From Asparagopsis taxiformis (Eukaryota > Rhodophyta > Florideophyceae > Bonnemaisoniales > Bonnemaisoniaceae): DNA of 64,000 nt. The stretch is from positions 124,001 to 188,000 of the forward strand of contig JALQPE010002354.1 of the NCBI GenBank assembly GCA_030407315.1, written 5' to 3'. The notes beneath the pieces were generated by a model. The model searched no databases and was not told the origin of the DNA. It saw only the letters and a program-made list of their open reading frames with translations. How positions within the stretch are numbered: the first letter of the stretch is position 1; every line of letters starts with the position of its first letter. The position numbers and the translations under genes were made by a program. This document shows positions 21,420 through 34,489 of the stretch, one piece after another.

Positions 21420-23120
21420 AAACGAGATGGTCGACTTTTGTATCACGAAAGTACAAAGGAATGGACATCGTCTCGATTACCGCCGAGCGGTTTTGGGCTG
21501 AGAGAAGCCGTTTGCCAAGAAGGTTTTGGAAAGCATACTCAGACCAAACAACTGAGGTAAATTCCTTCATATTCACCACGCAGTCTGCGGTGCAATACAA
21601 AATCGATCCGGTTCATCGCAGAGCTTTTCATTCACACAAATACTCTATTCATACATGCCATATGCACATAACGCCCCTGTCGCGTCGGATACCTTTACAC
21701 AAAGCTTGCGCAAATGTGTGGGTAAGGTAGATCGCCTCACAATCGAATGCGAACGAGCGGTTCATAATCGCGCTTAGCAGTATGGGAGTTGTCTTATGTC
21801 GCAGTGGGAAACTAGCAGATGCGAAGTTTGCAAAATCGGGCGCGTGCACAGCAAAGACAATATACTCATTCAGTTCTGTGGCGAGCATGTTAGAGTCATG
21901 TGGCAGTTGATTTCTCCATAGTAGGAAGATGATACAAGGCGAAAAAGACGCATATCTGACATGATGGGCTAACGCCAAACTAGGCGGCGGATGACATGGT
22001 GGGGATCACGAGTAGTGATCTGGTCATGTCTTTGGAGTAGGTAATGTAAGTCCGACGACGTGAGGATGCTTGATGACGGTTGGCACAAATCTTCAGCGAC
22101 GTAGAGACTGTTGCTCACAGCGCCGGCGGAGAGCACGCGATGGAAAACAATAGTTGGTAGAACTTGTCCTTTTCAGAACACTTGTTCGTCCAGGTTCATC
22201 TCATGTGCTACCGGTGCAATTGAACGCTTGATTCGCGTGTATGCTCCCCGTGTTTGTGTGATGCCTGTTCGCTTGTAAAGTGGCGGTTTGACATGTACGC
22301 CACCGATTCGAATACTTGACCTAGGATGGAGAGCAATGCGTTAGGCGTATGCAAAAAACTCATCTCGATTGAGAAGATTGGCGATTGAGACGATTGGCTC
22401 CCGTTCAGGTATGAGAGCAGCTAGGATTGTAGAAATGAATTGATCTAAATCATCAGTGAGGTGCATACACAGCAAAGGCTTCAGCGGAGCTTCACTGGAG
22501 TCACTCAAGGGCAGAGTAGCGGGTAGGGACAGCGGTACAGAGAAAGCAGCGCAAGTGAGATTATGAAGAAGATCAGAGACGCGGTTGTAGAGTCGACGGA
22601 GTGTCAAAAGGAGGTAATTTGAGAATTGAACGGCATGAGAGCTTACTGGATGGAAAGTTGATAAAGAATTTCGCAAAAATCTGCCTGTGTAAGCTAAAAT
22701 AACTTGTCATTTTTGGAAAATATTTTGACAGCGAAGCTTGTCGGGATGCAAGTGACCTTGAATACCGTACCAGTTTGCTGATCGTGTGGTGTACCAGAAT
22801 CCTTGGGGATCAGTTGAAAAAACTTGTGCGGATCGGGCGATGACACGAGCCAACTTCAATGTGCATACGTGCCCGTTCTCAATCATAATGCGCGTGGGGT
22901 TTAGATTAAATTGAGCGTAGACGGTTCGTGTCGTTGAGATCAAAGAAATATATCATGGACCTGTGTGCCGTGCACGGCATGCCGTCATATATTGTGTTCA
23001 CACAGCCGCAGCCCGTCTTCTCAGGCGCTGTGTCGAGTGACCTCACGGTCAAAGAAATAATAGAATGAAGAGCTGGAAATTGATAGTTCCAATTCTGTGA
23101 CATTGTTGGGATATGCATAT
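21420..23120 (-). pseudogene. Decayed gene of unknown family
   Basis: A series of minus-strand frames reads like one broken coding sequence: 22906-23118 (TVRSLDTAPEKTGCGCVN), 22707-22943 (PTRIMIENGHVCTLKLA), 22341-22676 (LTDDLDQFISTILAALIPE), 21649-21978 and 21418-21600. Each is compositionally protein-like and they follow one another in order with stops and frame changes between. I do not recognise the family. Its orientation matches the bromoperoxidase remnant directly upstream on the same strand. Confidence 0.45.
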
Positions 23121-23444
23121 AACCAGCTGGTTAGTCTGAGGAGACACAGTATTCTTTATAGTCTAGCTAGGAACCCGTTACCCCTGGCTGGCGAACTGCG
23201 ATTTAGAAATGTACTTTGAAATCACACTCGCCTCATGGATACAGTTTTGATCCTTGAGGGTATGGGAGTTGGTCACTTTTACGATACAACATATTGAGAT
23301 GAGGGACAAGTATGTCTGGGAGATGGGTAATCGCATGCTGTAGATTTCCTTCTGACCATATCCTGTTTTATTGAGTAACATTGCACGTAGATCAATACAC
23401 TGAGAGCTGTATAACAGGATACGGATTACTGCTTTTTTAGGTGC

Positions 23445-25014
23445 AGATCTTTTCACCGTCAAACTTGCGAAGCGTCATGAGAAATTCTTCACCACACGTA
23501 AGCTTCTGTTCTTGCAAAGTACTAATATCTCCTCACCAACTTTGATACTTCCTAAGTAGTCCGGGTAGTAATGCAAGCCAGCCCGGTTTCGACCAATACT
23601 GATATCAGCGCACAGCTTATTCAGTTCACCTTCTACGGTCTACTTCTCATTGGTATTTACCTTCAACAGAGGCTTACCATCCGTGTCCCGAACGTGGCAG
23701 AAGTCGAGCTCATATTCATGGTCGAAGAATGCCTTGAGCACCGTCACACACGCACCGGCAACTGTGGCATGACGTGCAGCATATGACGGGTACATCGGGC
23801 TTCCCTCCGCAAGCGCCATGGGCCGTAGTTACGTCTGGCGACTCTCACCCTCCGGTGAACAATCGTCTCGGCGTGCATGTTCATCATCCGAAAGCTTATT
23901 CTGCTCACAGTTGTGTTGCTCAATGCGTCACAGAATATCGCAGTCCAGGTCATTCACCAGCTTCTCCACAGGGCAAACTTGGGATCACCGTTTGTCTTCT
24001 TGAAGCGTTCCACAAGCCCGCCGATAGCCTCCGGACGAAGAAGACGATGCAAGTTGCACCTTTGGAAGCGAAATGCCTTGAGTGCTCACGTAGCCACTTC
24101 CGTGCACAATGATAGGATGTGCGGTCCGCCAAACGTTGCAAATACTTGCTGCTTATCTACATCGTCATCAGCCTGGAACGAAATGTGTGGATCGAACGGC
24201 GCCTTGATGTAGAGGATGATGAAAGCATTCAAATATGCCTGGTACAACGCGTCGAAATGAACCCATGTCGCAAGGTTGCGTGGAGTTATAGTTGTAATGA
24301 AGCGGAACAGTGTATCATCATCGTGAATTTCACGTCGTAGTAAATCACAAGCGTTCTGCACATCTAGCCAGGATGCCCAAGATGTCATATAATCGCGTTT
24401 CGGCACTGCGACGCGGACACGCTGATCCATTCGCATACTTCCATACTGAATGGAACCATCCGAAATTTGCTGTGCATCGCCGATACCTTTCGTGGCTACG
24501 AGTAAGAACTGAGACAGATACGGGCCGAAGTTCTCACCGATCGTCACACTACGGAATACATTTTTCTTGGTATAAGGACACCCCTCAATCTAGCAATCTC
24601 TTCATCGGTCAATGTTGACAGACGCTGTGAAGGCTGCTCAATGAACTGTACCCAACGAGTGCGACTGATGGAAGCTGCGGTTGCACATCCATCACGTTCA
24701 AACTCTATGAACGGCACATCACGAAGAAGACCTATCTAATAGCTCTCTGAAATCTCTGTGTCGAGGTCATCACTGTCGAGTTTCGGCGCCGGTGGTACGG
24801 TGACAGCTTGGACATCAGGGCCTTCTAGATCGTTTGTGAGACCGGCGGCTATGGATTCCCAGGGGCTCGTATCGGCAAAAGGATGCTTGTCACCCTTGGA
24901 AGCAATACCAGATATGAAGCGAGGATCCTCATCGATTCCAAGTTTAAGGCGTCTCAGCTCGAGAGGCCTCTCAACTCGTTCAGTGTCGGGGGAATTGAGT
25001 GATCTCAAATTCAA
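23445..25014 (-). pseudogene. Vanadium-dependent bromoperoxidase pseudogene
   Basis: Collinear blocks of the algal vanadium haloperoxidase family are visible on the minus strand: DLEGPDVQAVTVPPAPKLDS (~24.8 kb), LLRDVPF, IGENFGPYLSQFLLV then DQRVRVAVPKRDYM, RNLATWVHFDALYQAYLNA, FGGPHILSLCTEVAT (24.09-24.55 kb), RFQRCNLHRLLRPEA (24.05 kb), SPMYPSYAARHATVAGACVT (23.77 kb), GELNKL...IGRNRAG (23.6 kb) and GEEFLMTLRKFDG (23.46 kb). Lesions include a TAG at 24736-24738, a frameshift near 24.56 kb, a TGA at 24086-24088, a TAG near 23.66 kb, and replacement of the G-x-G-H active-site block by A-A-R-H. Active members oxidise bromide with H2O2, and they are characteristic of red algae. The N-terminal ~150 residues are not recognisable. 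Confidence 0.88.
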
Positions 25015-25566
25015 AGTCCAGTTGGATATGTTTTACAACTTCGCGGTCGTGTGAAGAGTGTGCAAACCGAGGCGCGCAGATTGCAAGAACTTTTTGTTTC
25101 GGAAACCCGCAAGTATGGGATCCTATAATCAGTTGGATAGTAGATGTAGCACGAGCCGTAATGGACATATTCAACCCGTCGCAAGTGTGATACTGTTCTG
25201 CAACCCCTGCCGGAATGTGTTGGTGATGGATAGACAGCTTTCAGCGTATGTGGACACAAATTCAATTTCAATTGGCTGGAAAATTCAAAACTCAGGTACT
25301 ATCATAACTTGTAATCCAAAATATCCACTCTCTGATATATCTCCCCTGCCTTTGCCGAATAAAAGTTGAATCACACAACTACTTCAATGCATCAATGGCA
25401 CGTTGGGCTTACCTCTTTAATTGAATGGAAACGGCGCGTGAGTTTCCCACAGTATTTGACCCTCATTCCCAAACTGCAAATTGCTTCCAGAAGTATCATT
25501 GCTTCATTGCCTAGCAAACACCCGACTCTATGCTCCTGGAGCTAAGGTGCCTTGATTCGAGGTGAG
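25015..25566. other. Intergenic stretch, nothing recognised
   Basis: 550 bp between the bromoperoxidase remnant and the 3' end of the ParB/2OG-like gene. It might hold the eroded N-terminus of the peroxidase gene, but no block could be matched. Confidence 0.35.
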
Positions 25567-28352
25567 CTATATATCGTGTGTACGCAAGTCATATTCGAAG
25601 CTATAGAACACGTGTTCTTTGTTCTCCTTTCCTCTCTGCATTGATGTGTAAAGATAGGCATGCGATTGACTCATTGCGTACAGGTCAGCATCTTCTATTC
25701 CAAGTTCCGCGTGTGGCAAGTCGCCACGAATGATAAAAATAGAGAATGGAGGAATCTCGATAACTGTGGAAGAGAGTGTACCAGCTATACTGCTGACGAT
25801 TTCATGAGGTCCAAACATCATTATATGACTCTTGTCCCATACACGCATATGACATGAGTCGTGTCCAGATATGTATATTCCATATTGGGCTTCAAACGTA
25901 GAAGGGCACCAGGCAGTGTCTGAATTCTTGTAAGGAATAACAGGGGAGCAGGTTCGAGGTGCTTGACGTGGTGCATTTTTAGTTCTTCGCATAGCAACAA
26001 TCCCTTCAGATGGAAACCGTAGAGGTTTTGAATTGTTCCTGTCTTCTATTATGCTCTCTCCCAAAGCGCCAATATAGACTTCCACTCGCCGCAGACATTT
26101 TTCAATAGATTCTGTTTCCGGCATATCCATTTCATCGAAGTTAGCAACATAAATTCCTTCAATATCATGACCATGGGAACTATTCTCATCTTCGTCGTCC
26201 CCCAGAATCACCCATGGACTCGTATCGCCACTACGTGGAAATGCAATGGTGCATTTGCTCAAAATGAAATCAATGTCCTTGAAAATGTGCGAGCCTTTTG
26301 TTATTTCGGGTAAACAAATGTATCCGTTATGCTCCAAGCGAGCAATACTTTGCAACCGGAAAGCATTAAACGACAGATCAACATCAGATGATGGGAAAAG
26401 GTATAGAGCTGCGCAAGAAGCTGTAATTTCTTGCCGAATAACAGTCATTTCCGTTTTGGATACTACACCTTGCCAGGTCGCATCAGTCGAGCACGCTGTT
26501 GGGAGGTCTGAGATGCATGGTACATTTGGTAGAATATCACATTCAGACCCATTAGACCCTGGGACGACCATTTTTTCCCCAAACAGGCTGATGAAAAACG
26601 TCTTTTTGTCCCGGTGTATTTCGAAGGTGGTATATACGCAGGGTCAGAAACCTTGGAGCGCCTCCGAACTGATACCTTGTCATTACTACTGTCTCCATTG
26701 TTGTCTGGTTCATTAACGTTAGTTTCAGACTGACCATTTTTGCTCGAAACAGAGATAACATTGCGCATGAATATTGCAGGGTCAAAATAATTTGGATCAC
26801 GAGCATGAGATTTTCCCAGTTTGCATACCGAAGCAGCCTCACCAACCCTTGCTTTGGCAACATTAGAATTGTATTGGTCACCTGTTCCCCAGAGAAGAGC
26901 AAATGAAACGACTACATCGACAAGTAAATACCGCCGGAAACATGGTTGTGGGTGGGAATCCAGGCGAGAGCAAAGAAGGTGATGTAGTCTGATTGGTTTT
27001 CTAGTTGAACCTCTGGCAGCCAACGAGCCTTGGAAGGACTGCTTGGCAACTGCCAGGAGTTGGTGAACAAATTGGAAGAGAACATTGACTGTATTTTCAG
27101 TCTTCTGAGATGGCAATCTCTCCAATCTGTTCAGATTACCACTGCACTCCCTTCGGTACAAAACTAATAGCATAGCACATTTCTCCTCATCGTTAGCCCG
27201 TGTAAATACGTCCAGGCCAAAATTCTGCAGTGTCCAATACTTTGATGTCAGTCTGACGTTGTTAAATGTGAACTGCTCCATGGAAATTCGATATGCGATT
27301 GGAGTAGCAAATAGCCCCATAGATGCAGTGATGTAGGCTGCTTGACGTTTTCTGAAACTGGATGTTACACGTTCAGTACCTCCGATGACCTCAGAATCCC
27401 ATTCAGGACAGTCTCTTCTCAATGTTTTTGAGCTCTGGCAGTAGCCGATAAGTCTGACATTCTGCGCTCTGTCAATGATTGAAGCCTGTAGAGGCCACAG
27501 ATGAGAATGCAATTGGCCAGATCTGACACTCTCCAGCACAGTTCTTTCATTACCAAACTCATATAGACACGCTGCAACAAAGCTACGTGACAAGCACATA
27601 TTGTCTGAGAATGACATAGCGCGTGTACCGTAGTTCCCCAAATTGCTCACTGCTCCAATCATTATTTTCTCTAACGGGGTTAGATTCGATTTATGACGTT
27701 CTCCACATGGTGTAAAAATTGTGCATGGTACTCCTGCATCCATATTAGGTATGTTTCTCGGCCCTGTAGTCTCTTTCCTCAGCTGCATAAAAGCAGCAAC
27801 AAGCTGCACTCCACCTATCAATTCGAATCTACATTCCTGTCCAGTATCATGAGAAGAAGATGTACAGTCTGATTCACTGTCGAGACGGCTGTGTGGTTGT
27901 TGCACTGGGCAGACAAGTATTTTACCGGAGTAATTCAACCAACCACTTTCCAATAGACTTCTCTTCAGCATCTGAACTTGTCCACTGTCAACATTGCGCA
28001 AAGGAAGTTGCGGATGCGAAAGCTTCAACAGCTCATCCTCCGAGAGCATTACTGGTACCAACCTATGAGGTATTAAATGCATTAAGTTCACCATTGAGTT
28101 TTCATGAGAGAATATCGTTTCGAGCTGTGCTGAATACTCAGAAAAATGCTGAGTTGTCCAGGGCTTATTTATACTCTGTGAAAGTGCGTATTGAGAGATT
28201 TCTTTCCTTGGCTCTTTTTGGGCAACGGTCCTGCGCTTCGGAGATTCATGCTGTTCATCGGATGCGGGCAATCTGGAAGTTGTGGACATCATATCCGTCG
28301 TATTGGACTGTCCAGGTCTTTTGCGAGTAGTGGCTTTTGGATCTGCTTGCAT
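25567..28352 (-). CDS. ParB-like/2OG-dioxygenase-like fusion, catalytic residues lost (unit 2)
   Basis: Two minus-strand frames: 26463-28352 (629 aa, ATG at 28350-28352) and 25567-26571 (334 aa). They overlap at an A6 run (T6 at 26571-26576), where a -1 shift would join them. The first holds a ParB-like segment whose D-G-x-H-R signature is replaced by ELIGGVQLVAAF (~27.8 kb). The second aligns with the unit-1 dioxygenase: RQAPRTCSPV sits where RQVPHNDFPV is in unit 1, so the HxD iron ligands are R and C here. MRVWDKSH matches WVCPGSH, and IRGDLPHAE matches the distal-histidine block. Thus it shares the unit-1 architecture but is probably enzymatically dead, either a regulatory paralogue or a decaying copy. 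It is divergent from the unit-2 transposase. Confidence 0.7.
26571..26576 (-). promoter_or_regulatory. A6 run at frame junction of unit-2 ParB/2OG gene
   Basis: The coding strand reads GGGGAAAAAATGG. A -1 shift here leads from the 629-aa frame into the dioxygenase-like frame, which also has its own ATG overlapping the run. The stop of the upstream frame is ~105 nt further on, so the shift position is less tightly fixed than in unit 1. Confidence 0.3.
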
Positions 28353-28992
28353 GTTGAAATAGGTCGTAAGGGAGAGTACACTTCTCTAAGGCCGTATGGT
28401 GCAAAGCCAGTGGAGCTTGCACAATATTTATCTCATGGCATTGAAAAGCTGCACGTCTAAAAAGTTTACTGTTCATATTTTGAGTGAAGCTTGGTATTGA
28501 GAGAAATTACAGTAGGCAGACTAGAAGCTCACGAAGGAGCAAGAGAAGATATACATATATCAATTTTTTGCATTAAATTGCAACCCTGCTTCTAAAATTG
28601 GCAAGGTAGCTAATTTTTTTAAATGAAATTCTACTTTTTGAATCCATTGTGCTTATGAGGGGTATGTTTTCGGATATTGTTTCGAGTCCGTGGCTGCAGA
28701 TATCCGGATGTACAGAATATGGCCTGCAGGACAGAATTCATCTCCGGAGAGCCATATGACGAGGGCTAAAAGTGGCACAGAATAATTGAAATAGAAGTTC
28801 TATACAGAGAAATGACTGGTGATCTGCCAATAACATGTAACGATCCTTACGACGGACCGGCTCCCAACGCCAGCAGAAACTTTACAAAATCCTAAGAGGA
28901 CAAGCTCTTCAAGACACATTTAGAATACCCACATTTCCAAAAGAGTCTCAGACTGTGAGAAATTGCAAAGTTCGCAGCCACACCCATCTTTG
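28353..28992. promoter_or_regulatory. Divergent promoter region of unit 2
   Basis: 640 bp between the ParB/2OG-like gene and the transposase start at 28993. It is AT-rich. None of the 195-bp palindromic repeats of unit 1 occur here, which is a clear difference between units. Confidence 0.4.
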
Positions 28993-31900
28993 ATGGGGCG
29001 CCACAAACCTCAACTCTTTCGTGAACGTCGGAGAAGGTCGCTTCGATCTGGATGGGAAGATCTTGCAGGAGGTAAACAACAATATTCTAGTCTTTTTCGA
29101 GGCCTCGAACCCAATGATCGCAGACGCTCCCAGTCTATTGCTCTGAATTCCATGCCTCTGCCTCGCGGCGAAACATCTCCCCGAGGAAAAGAAAATTTCT
29201 CAGCGCGGCAATATATCCAAGATTCAAATCCCTGTGAGATTATCTTCGATACCGAAAGGAACAGCCCGTTGGAATTGCCGTTCCTCACACACAACACGTT
29301 ACAAAACACCAACGCTATCCATGAATCTTCACCGAGATGGAACGAAACATACTCATCAGATGGAGAACTACTGTGTTCAGAAGGGGATGAAAGCGATGAA
29401 CAGTCAAATGTCTGGAACTCTGAAAATCAATCTACTCAGAAAGGCATAAATGGAGAATATGCTGATGGAAGGACGATTCAAATGCTTGAAGAAATGGAAA
29501 AACAGTTGAGAACGCTATTGTCTTGGCCAAAAATGCTTTCAATCTTGTCTGTTTCAGGCATAGATCGTTTCACTGTCAAACAGTATGAACTTTTTATTTC
29601 ACTGGCAAGGTCTCTAGACGATTCTCATTCATTTCCATCTTACTCAACAATACATGGTTCGATATGGAATTGCCTTCTTGATGTATGCTTTCCGAAGTCT
29701 CATGTGGTCAAGTTTCACCCGACTTCGAACTTTCAGGAGGTAGAGGCCTCTGAACAGAGCACTGGTGCAGAATTATCATCAGCAGTCACTGGAACATCGA
29801 ACTCCGGAGATCCCCAGGCTCTGTCGTCACCGAACCAGAGGAAACAATCCGTAAGAATTGTACTGCCTTCCGAGTGGGTGAGGAAGGATATCGCTACTCT
29901 AACGTTCTTCGAAGAAATATGCAAGAAGCATTCCGATACGGAAGGGCCTTCGATTGAGAAATCTCCTGCAGTAACTATGAGGGAGAATTTTGCTCTTCCT
30001 TCCAGGCAATTTTATGTACTGGGTACCTCAGGACTTGAAAGAGGAGACTTGTCCAGGAGACATTATTTCTTTTCCGTGCAGAAGTTTACCACCGACAATT
30101 GAAGGTTTTTCACTTGAGAGGTATGGATGGCGATGTTCGGAGCCATCTACAGCAGAGAATGTCACGATGTTAACAGGGAAAATAGGAACAGTCTGGATGG
30201 TCGGAACATGCGACATTTCTTCCAGTTCAGAGAAGAATTCAAACGAGAGCTTGGACGCTGAAGTGCGGATCCAGTTCGAAGAAATCGCCCAACGTTTCTC
30301 ATCTGAACAGCCTAAAGAACATAACTATCCGACTCGGAAGCTACGAAGAGTGGGCTTAAACAAGAGAAGGGGTGCGTTATACTCTAGTGGAAAAATCTCC
30401 AATATGCAATCTTGTACTAGTGGAACGAACGATGGGAACAACACCGAACTTCTCGAACAATTGAATACAAAATATCCTTCCGTTTTACCAGGCGATCTCT
30501 GTGCTTCAATATATCCTTTCGCTGAGTCCCATGCGCCCAGGGATGGAAAACAAGATCCTTCTTGTTACTTTGTTGCACGATTCTGGAAGGGTCGTAACAG
30601 GGATGATATGGAACGACTAATCTGGATGGAAGTTAAAAGTAATTCGAGAGATACACCCAATGATCAAGATCCAGATGGTGAAGGATTCGGAAAAATATCA
30701 AGTTGTAACCTGCTCTACGAATGTACCGTGGTGGGGTTTGCGAAAAAAGTACAGACTAGTTCTTTACGAAATGAAATCGAAAATGAGCTTGCACCTCAGC
30801 GCGAGATCGATCATTGCTCAAAATTGCATTCAGTATCTGGGAGTCTGGAAAACGGAAAGAATTTCGTAATATATCGAATGATGCTTTACCATGATGACTT
30901 TAACCCATCCTCGTCTTTGTATTCGCAAGGATCTGCGGGTGGCGTTTATATGGTTCCGTTGGGTCTATCTTCCGCAGCCCGGAACACCCCATCCTCAACA
31001 CGTGTTATTTCAGTAACACCACCAGGAGTTAATTCAACAAAAGTATTGAAATATATTGTCGAGGACCTCGTTGAGGGTACTGTGAATGGAGTTGAATGTG
31101 TGAGTCCATACGGTGACGACTTGGTAGCATTCATAGATGTAACTGCATGCGTTGCTGATTACCCTGCAGCAGCAAGCGCTGTGGATGTCATGGGACATAT
31201 TTCAAACGTTCCATGCACTCACTGCATATTTCCAAGACGCCGAAACGACATTGGGAGTGCTCTTGGGTATTCAACTGATTTGCACTCGATGAGACCTTCC
31301 CAATTTCGATGTGCACAAAGAACCATAGCGGTAAGGAAGAATAATTTTATGGTTCGAGATGCGCAGTTGCTAGGAATGAAACCTGGAGGAGTAGATTATC
31401 TTGAGGAGTCACCCTACTTCATGCTCCACAATGAACTGTCGAAAAAGAGGCATCTGATTCCTCTGACAAATCAAAATGTTCCTGTTGTTTCAGGGATTTT
31501 CGATCCTTACAGAAACTCAGCAGTGGCTCCAGATCACCTATTCATGGGTCTTGCTCGCAATTTACTTGACCTATGCTTCTCTCGCCTTACTACCGATGAG
31601 GTTCGAATGTCCGTTGACATAACTATATGCGGAGCGTTACGGTCGAACAGGCTGCAACGTCAGGTAAGCGTGTATAACATACAGAGAAAGAGTTTGAACA
31701 GCATGACAATTACTGGTGTTTTTAGTGTTCTCCTTGTTTCTTCACGAGTTTTCCATCAGCAATCAGAACTTGTTGACATATTCTGCGTTCAACTTCTCCA
31801 GGAACTGTCCAACCTGGTCTCTGAGACATACTGGTGGCCCAAGACGGAAATTGACGGACAATTGGCGGCTCCGTACAGTTCAGATGGCGGTCTAGCCCTT

Positions 31901-33055
31901 CGAAACGAGAAACTTCATAAAATGGCAACTAGGTATGTGAGTTCAGTCCATTCGTACTGCACTCAATATCCTGAAGCAGGTAAGATTCTTGACAAACCAA
32001 ATCTTCATCGAATGCTAGAACTTTTTGTGCATACGATACCCATTTTTGGTCATGTTTCTATTGTATCAGAGATGGTCCTAGAGAGCGTCCATCAACCACT
32101 TAAGCGCTGTCTCTCTCGAGATAATAATCACGGGTCTTATGTGGCAGCAATTGAACATGTACTGTGCCAGGATTGGCAAATCAGGATTGCGACTCTGATT
32201 GAAAGAAGCGAAAGAGACCGTCGGAATGAAATCCCTGTCAGCTCCGAAAAACAAGACGCTACGTTGAGGAGTATGCGAAGTTTATTTCTGGGTCACGAGG
32301 CTCTGCGTCTTGATGAATCAGATAGGCTCTGGGAAAAGTTCGCATTGGAGACAGATAGAAGGATTAAGGAAGCTTTGCAGAATCCTGTTTCGAAATTTTT
32401 GGCAGGAACAAAAGGCGTTAATGCGTCATGGACAGAAAATGATCGAAGATGGGAAGGAGCTGGTCGTATCTCCATGGCTTTTAGTAAAGAGGTGGAGTTG
32501 GGAAAAGCAATGCTGTCCGATGCTATCATTCCAGGGGAAAATACTCAAGAGCTGTTGGTCTCCGAGGAAATAATCGTGTATGATCGCGCAAGATTTATAC
32601 AACAGAAAAGAAGTGGAATGAGAAGGAAATCCTATGCTCATAATATTCTGCGGGCTGGAAGTGTGATACAAGTAGTTTGCGAGGATCATAAACTCCATCA
32701 GGACTTTGTCGACAACGAACCATTGGTTTCTTCCAAGGGATTCAGTGGGAAAGCTGGCGTGTTTCTGGTATGTGGAATTATCGGTGTAAATAATACACGC
32801 TTATGGGTGGTGTCAAGGAGAATGTACATGGATGGTAACACTGGTCTCTATAGTGTGAAGGAATACGGACGGGTACAACTAGTTGAACTTTCGAAAGTGG
32901 TGAGGAGAACCGGAGCAGTTCATGCATGCAAACAAGACGGAAATTGCACAGTTCTCCTGAAAGAGAAAAAGATCGAACACTGCAGGTCAATCTATAATGG
33001 TGGATACTATCACGTAATTCTGCGGTGTAATGGCTATCCGCCAAGAATGGGGTAG
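28993..33055 (+). CDS. Plavaka/CMC-like DDE transposase (unit 2)
   Basis: Two frames: 28993-30102 (ATG at 28993; the codon at 28963 is TTG) and 29990-33055, which opens at a TTG and has no early ATG, so they are one gene. An intron such as GTAACT(29971)...CTCAG(30031), 61 nt, restores the frame; an indel is the alternative. The second part carries blocks resembling Plavaka/CACTA-type transposases: a D-containing VADYPAAASAV followed by a C-x-x-C (PCTHCIF), APDHLFMGLARNLL, and SEMVLESVHQPLKRCL with the expected E. These are plausible D, D and E catalytic positions. The N-terminus is basic, then acidic. The C-terminal ~45 residues match the end of the gene at 1-570. Long open frames suggest it is intact or recently active. 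Confidence 0.65.
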
Positions 33056-34489
33056 AACAGATTTCAAGCAATAGGATTTCAAGGGACGCGGAAGGTATTT
33101 TACCTTCACAGCGTTAGCTGAAGTACGAACAAGCAGTTGACAGATTGAAGACCGTAGCGGCACAGTCTGCACCCAACATGTGTTATCCAGCAGTTTCGGT
33201 GGCTCAGCGCACGCATTTTGAAATCAGAATGTCCGTCGGCGCCCAGCATCCGAGCGATAGAAACTGTCTGGTCTCAAATTTCCTACGCACTGATGCGTAG
33301 CAGTCGGCATGTCTGAGGCAAACGTTCGTGGTCGCCCCCAGAAGGGAAATATGTCTGCAGTTCCTCACCCCTCAGGAGGAACGTTTCTACGGTTAGGTCA
33401 TCGCTTTCGTCCTACTCCCACCATCCAACTCTATCTCAAGACTCCGTAGCTTAGTCCGGACCGCTACCGGCAGGGCTATTGTTACACACTCCGGCAGAAC
33501 CTCAGCCCGAAGGACTACAGAACTCCTATCCCTCGTAGCTGTCGGGAAACACTTCTGGTACACATTGCTATAATATTGCGTTCTCTTATATATCTATCAA
33601 TGACCACATCGAGTTCTGGGTGTTGGATGCAAGCAGAATAATGCTGGAACATATTGATAATGGAATCATAGAAAAAAGTTCTCTTACAGTTTTTACGATA
33701 AATGAGGAGAGAAAAAGCAAGACATAATTTAGGAAATGTTTCCATGAGCACTATGAGAAACACTAGTCTAATGGGAAGAATCTATATATCTGGAATCGAA
33801 AAGTGTCAAATGAATGCAGAAAATCATTCTTTTGCAGTGAAAATAATACAGTGACACATTGCAGCTATGCCGTCAAACATTATATTTCACATTTGTTCTA
33901 TTCTGAACTTCTTTCTTCAGTTATTTGAAAGCATCAGGATGCATCCCCTACTTATTTCAACGAATAAATATACATTCCTAATAAAAAAACATTATCGAAT
34001 GTTTTTCTGTCTATCATTGCTGACGAACATTTTTTTAGATTAATACTTCTTGGGAGCATAGTTCAAGCTGTTTTACATTCCCCCTCTTCAAGAACGAAAA
34101 GTCAATTATTGCTTCCAAGTACAAAACATTCGGTTTAGTATTTTTTGCACAATCCCAGACAACGTTACATTAATGGTCATCATAATCAAAGGTTACTGAG
34201 TACTTCATTTACTTTTGGAGTAATGATGGTTACAATCTGAAAGGTGTGCGGGGAAAATTTCACCGGGGATACATCGATGCATTCGTAATACTCCAATACT
34301 TTAATGAATTTTTGCAGCCTAGAAAAAGATTGGTCAAGTACTATTGTAATGCCCTATTAACTTTTGTAGCAATGGAGAAACCTCATACCAAATTTTCCGA
34401 TGTATTTCGAGCAATACGTCACCCCGATGATTTTCTTGCTACACATCCATCACTATTTTCTTGATTTCGTTGTCACGGAATAATTATTC
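33056..34489. other. Gene-free stretch after unit-2 transposase
   Basis: About 1.4 kb. 33.18-33.56 kb is more GC-rich and may be structured but matches no RNA class I can identify. 33.56-34.49 kb is AT-rich with no gene. No terminal inverted repeat of unit 2 could be identified by eye. Confidence 0.4.

Noticed and set aside
33180..33560. Structured RNA gene (tRNA, 5S or snRNA)
   Set aside because: More GC-rich than its surroundings, but no cloverleaf, box motifs or known conserved core could be identified.
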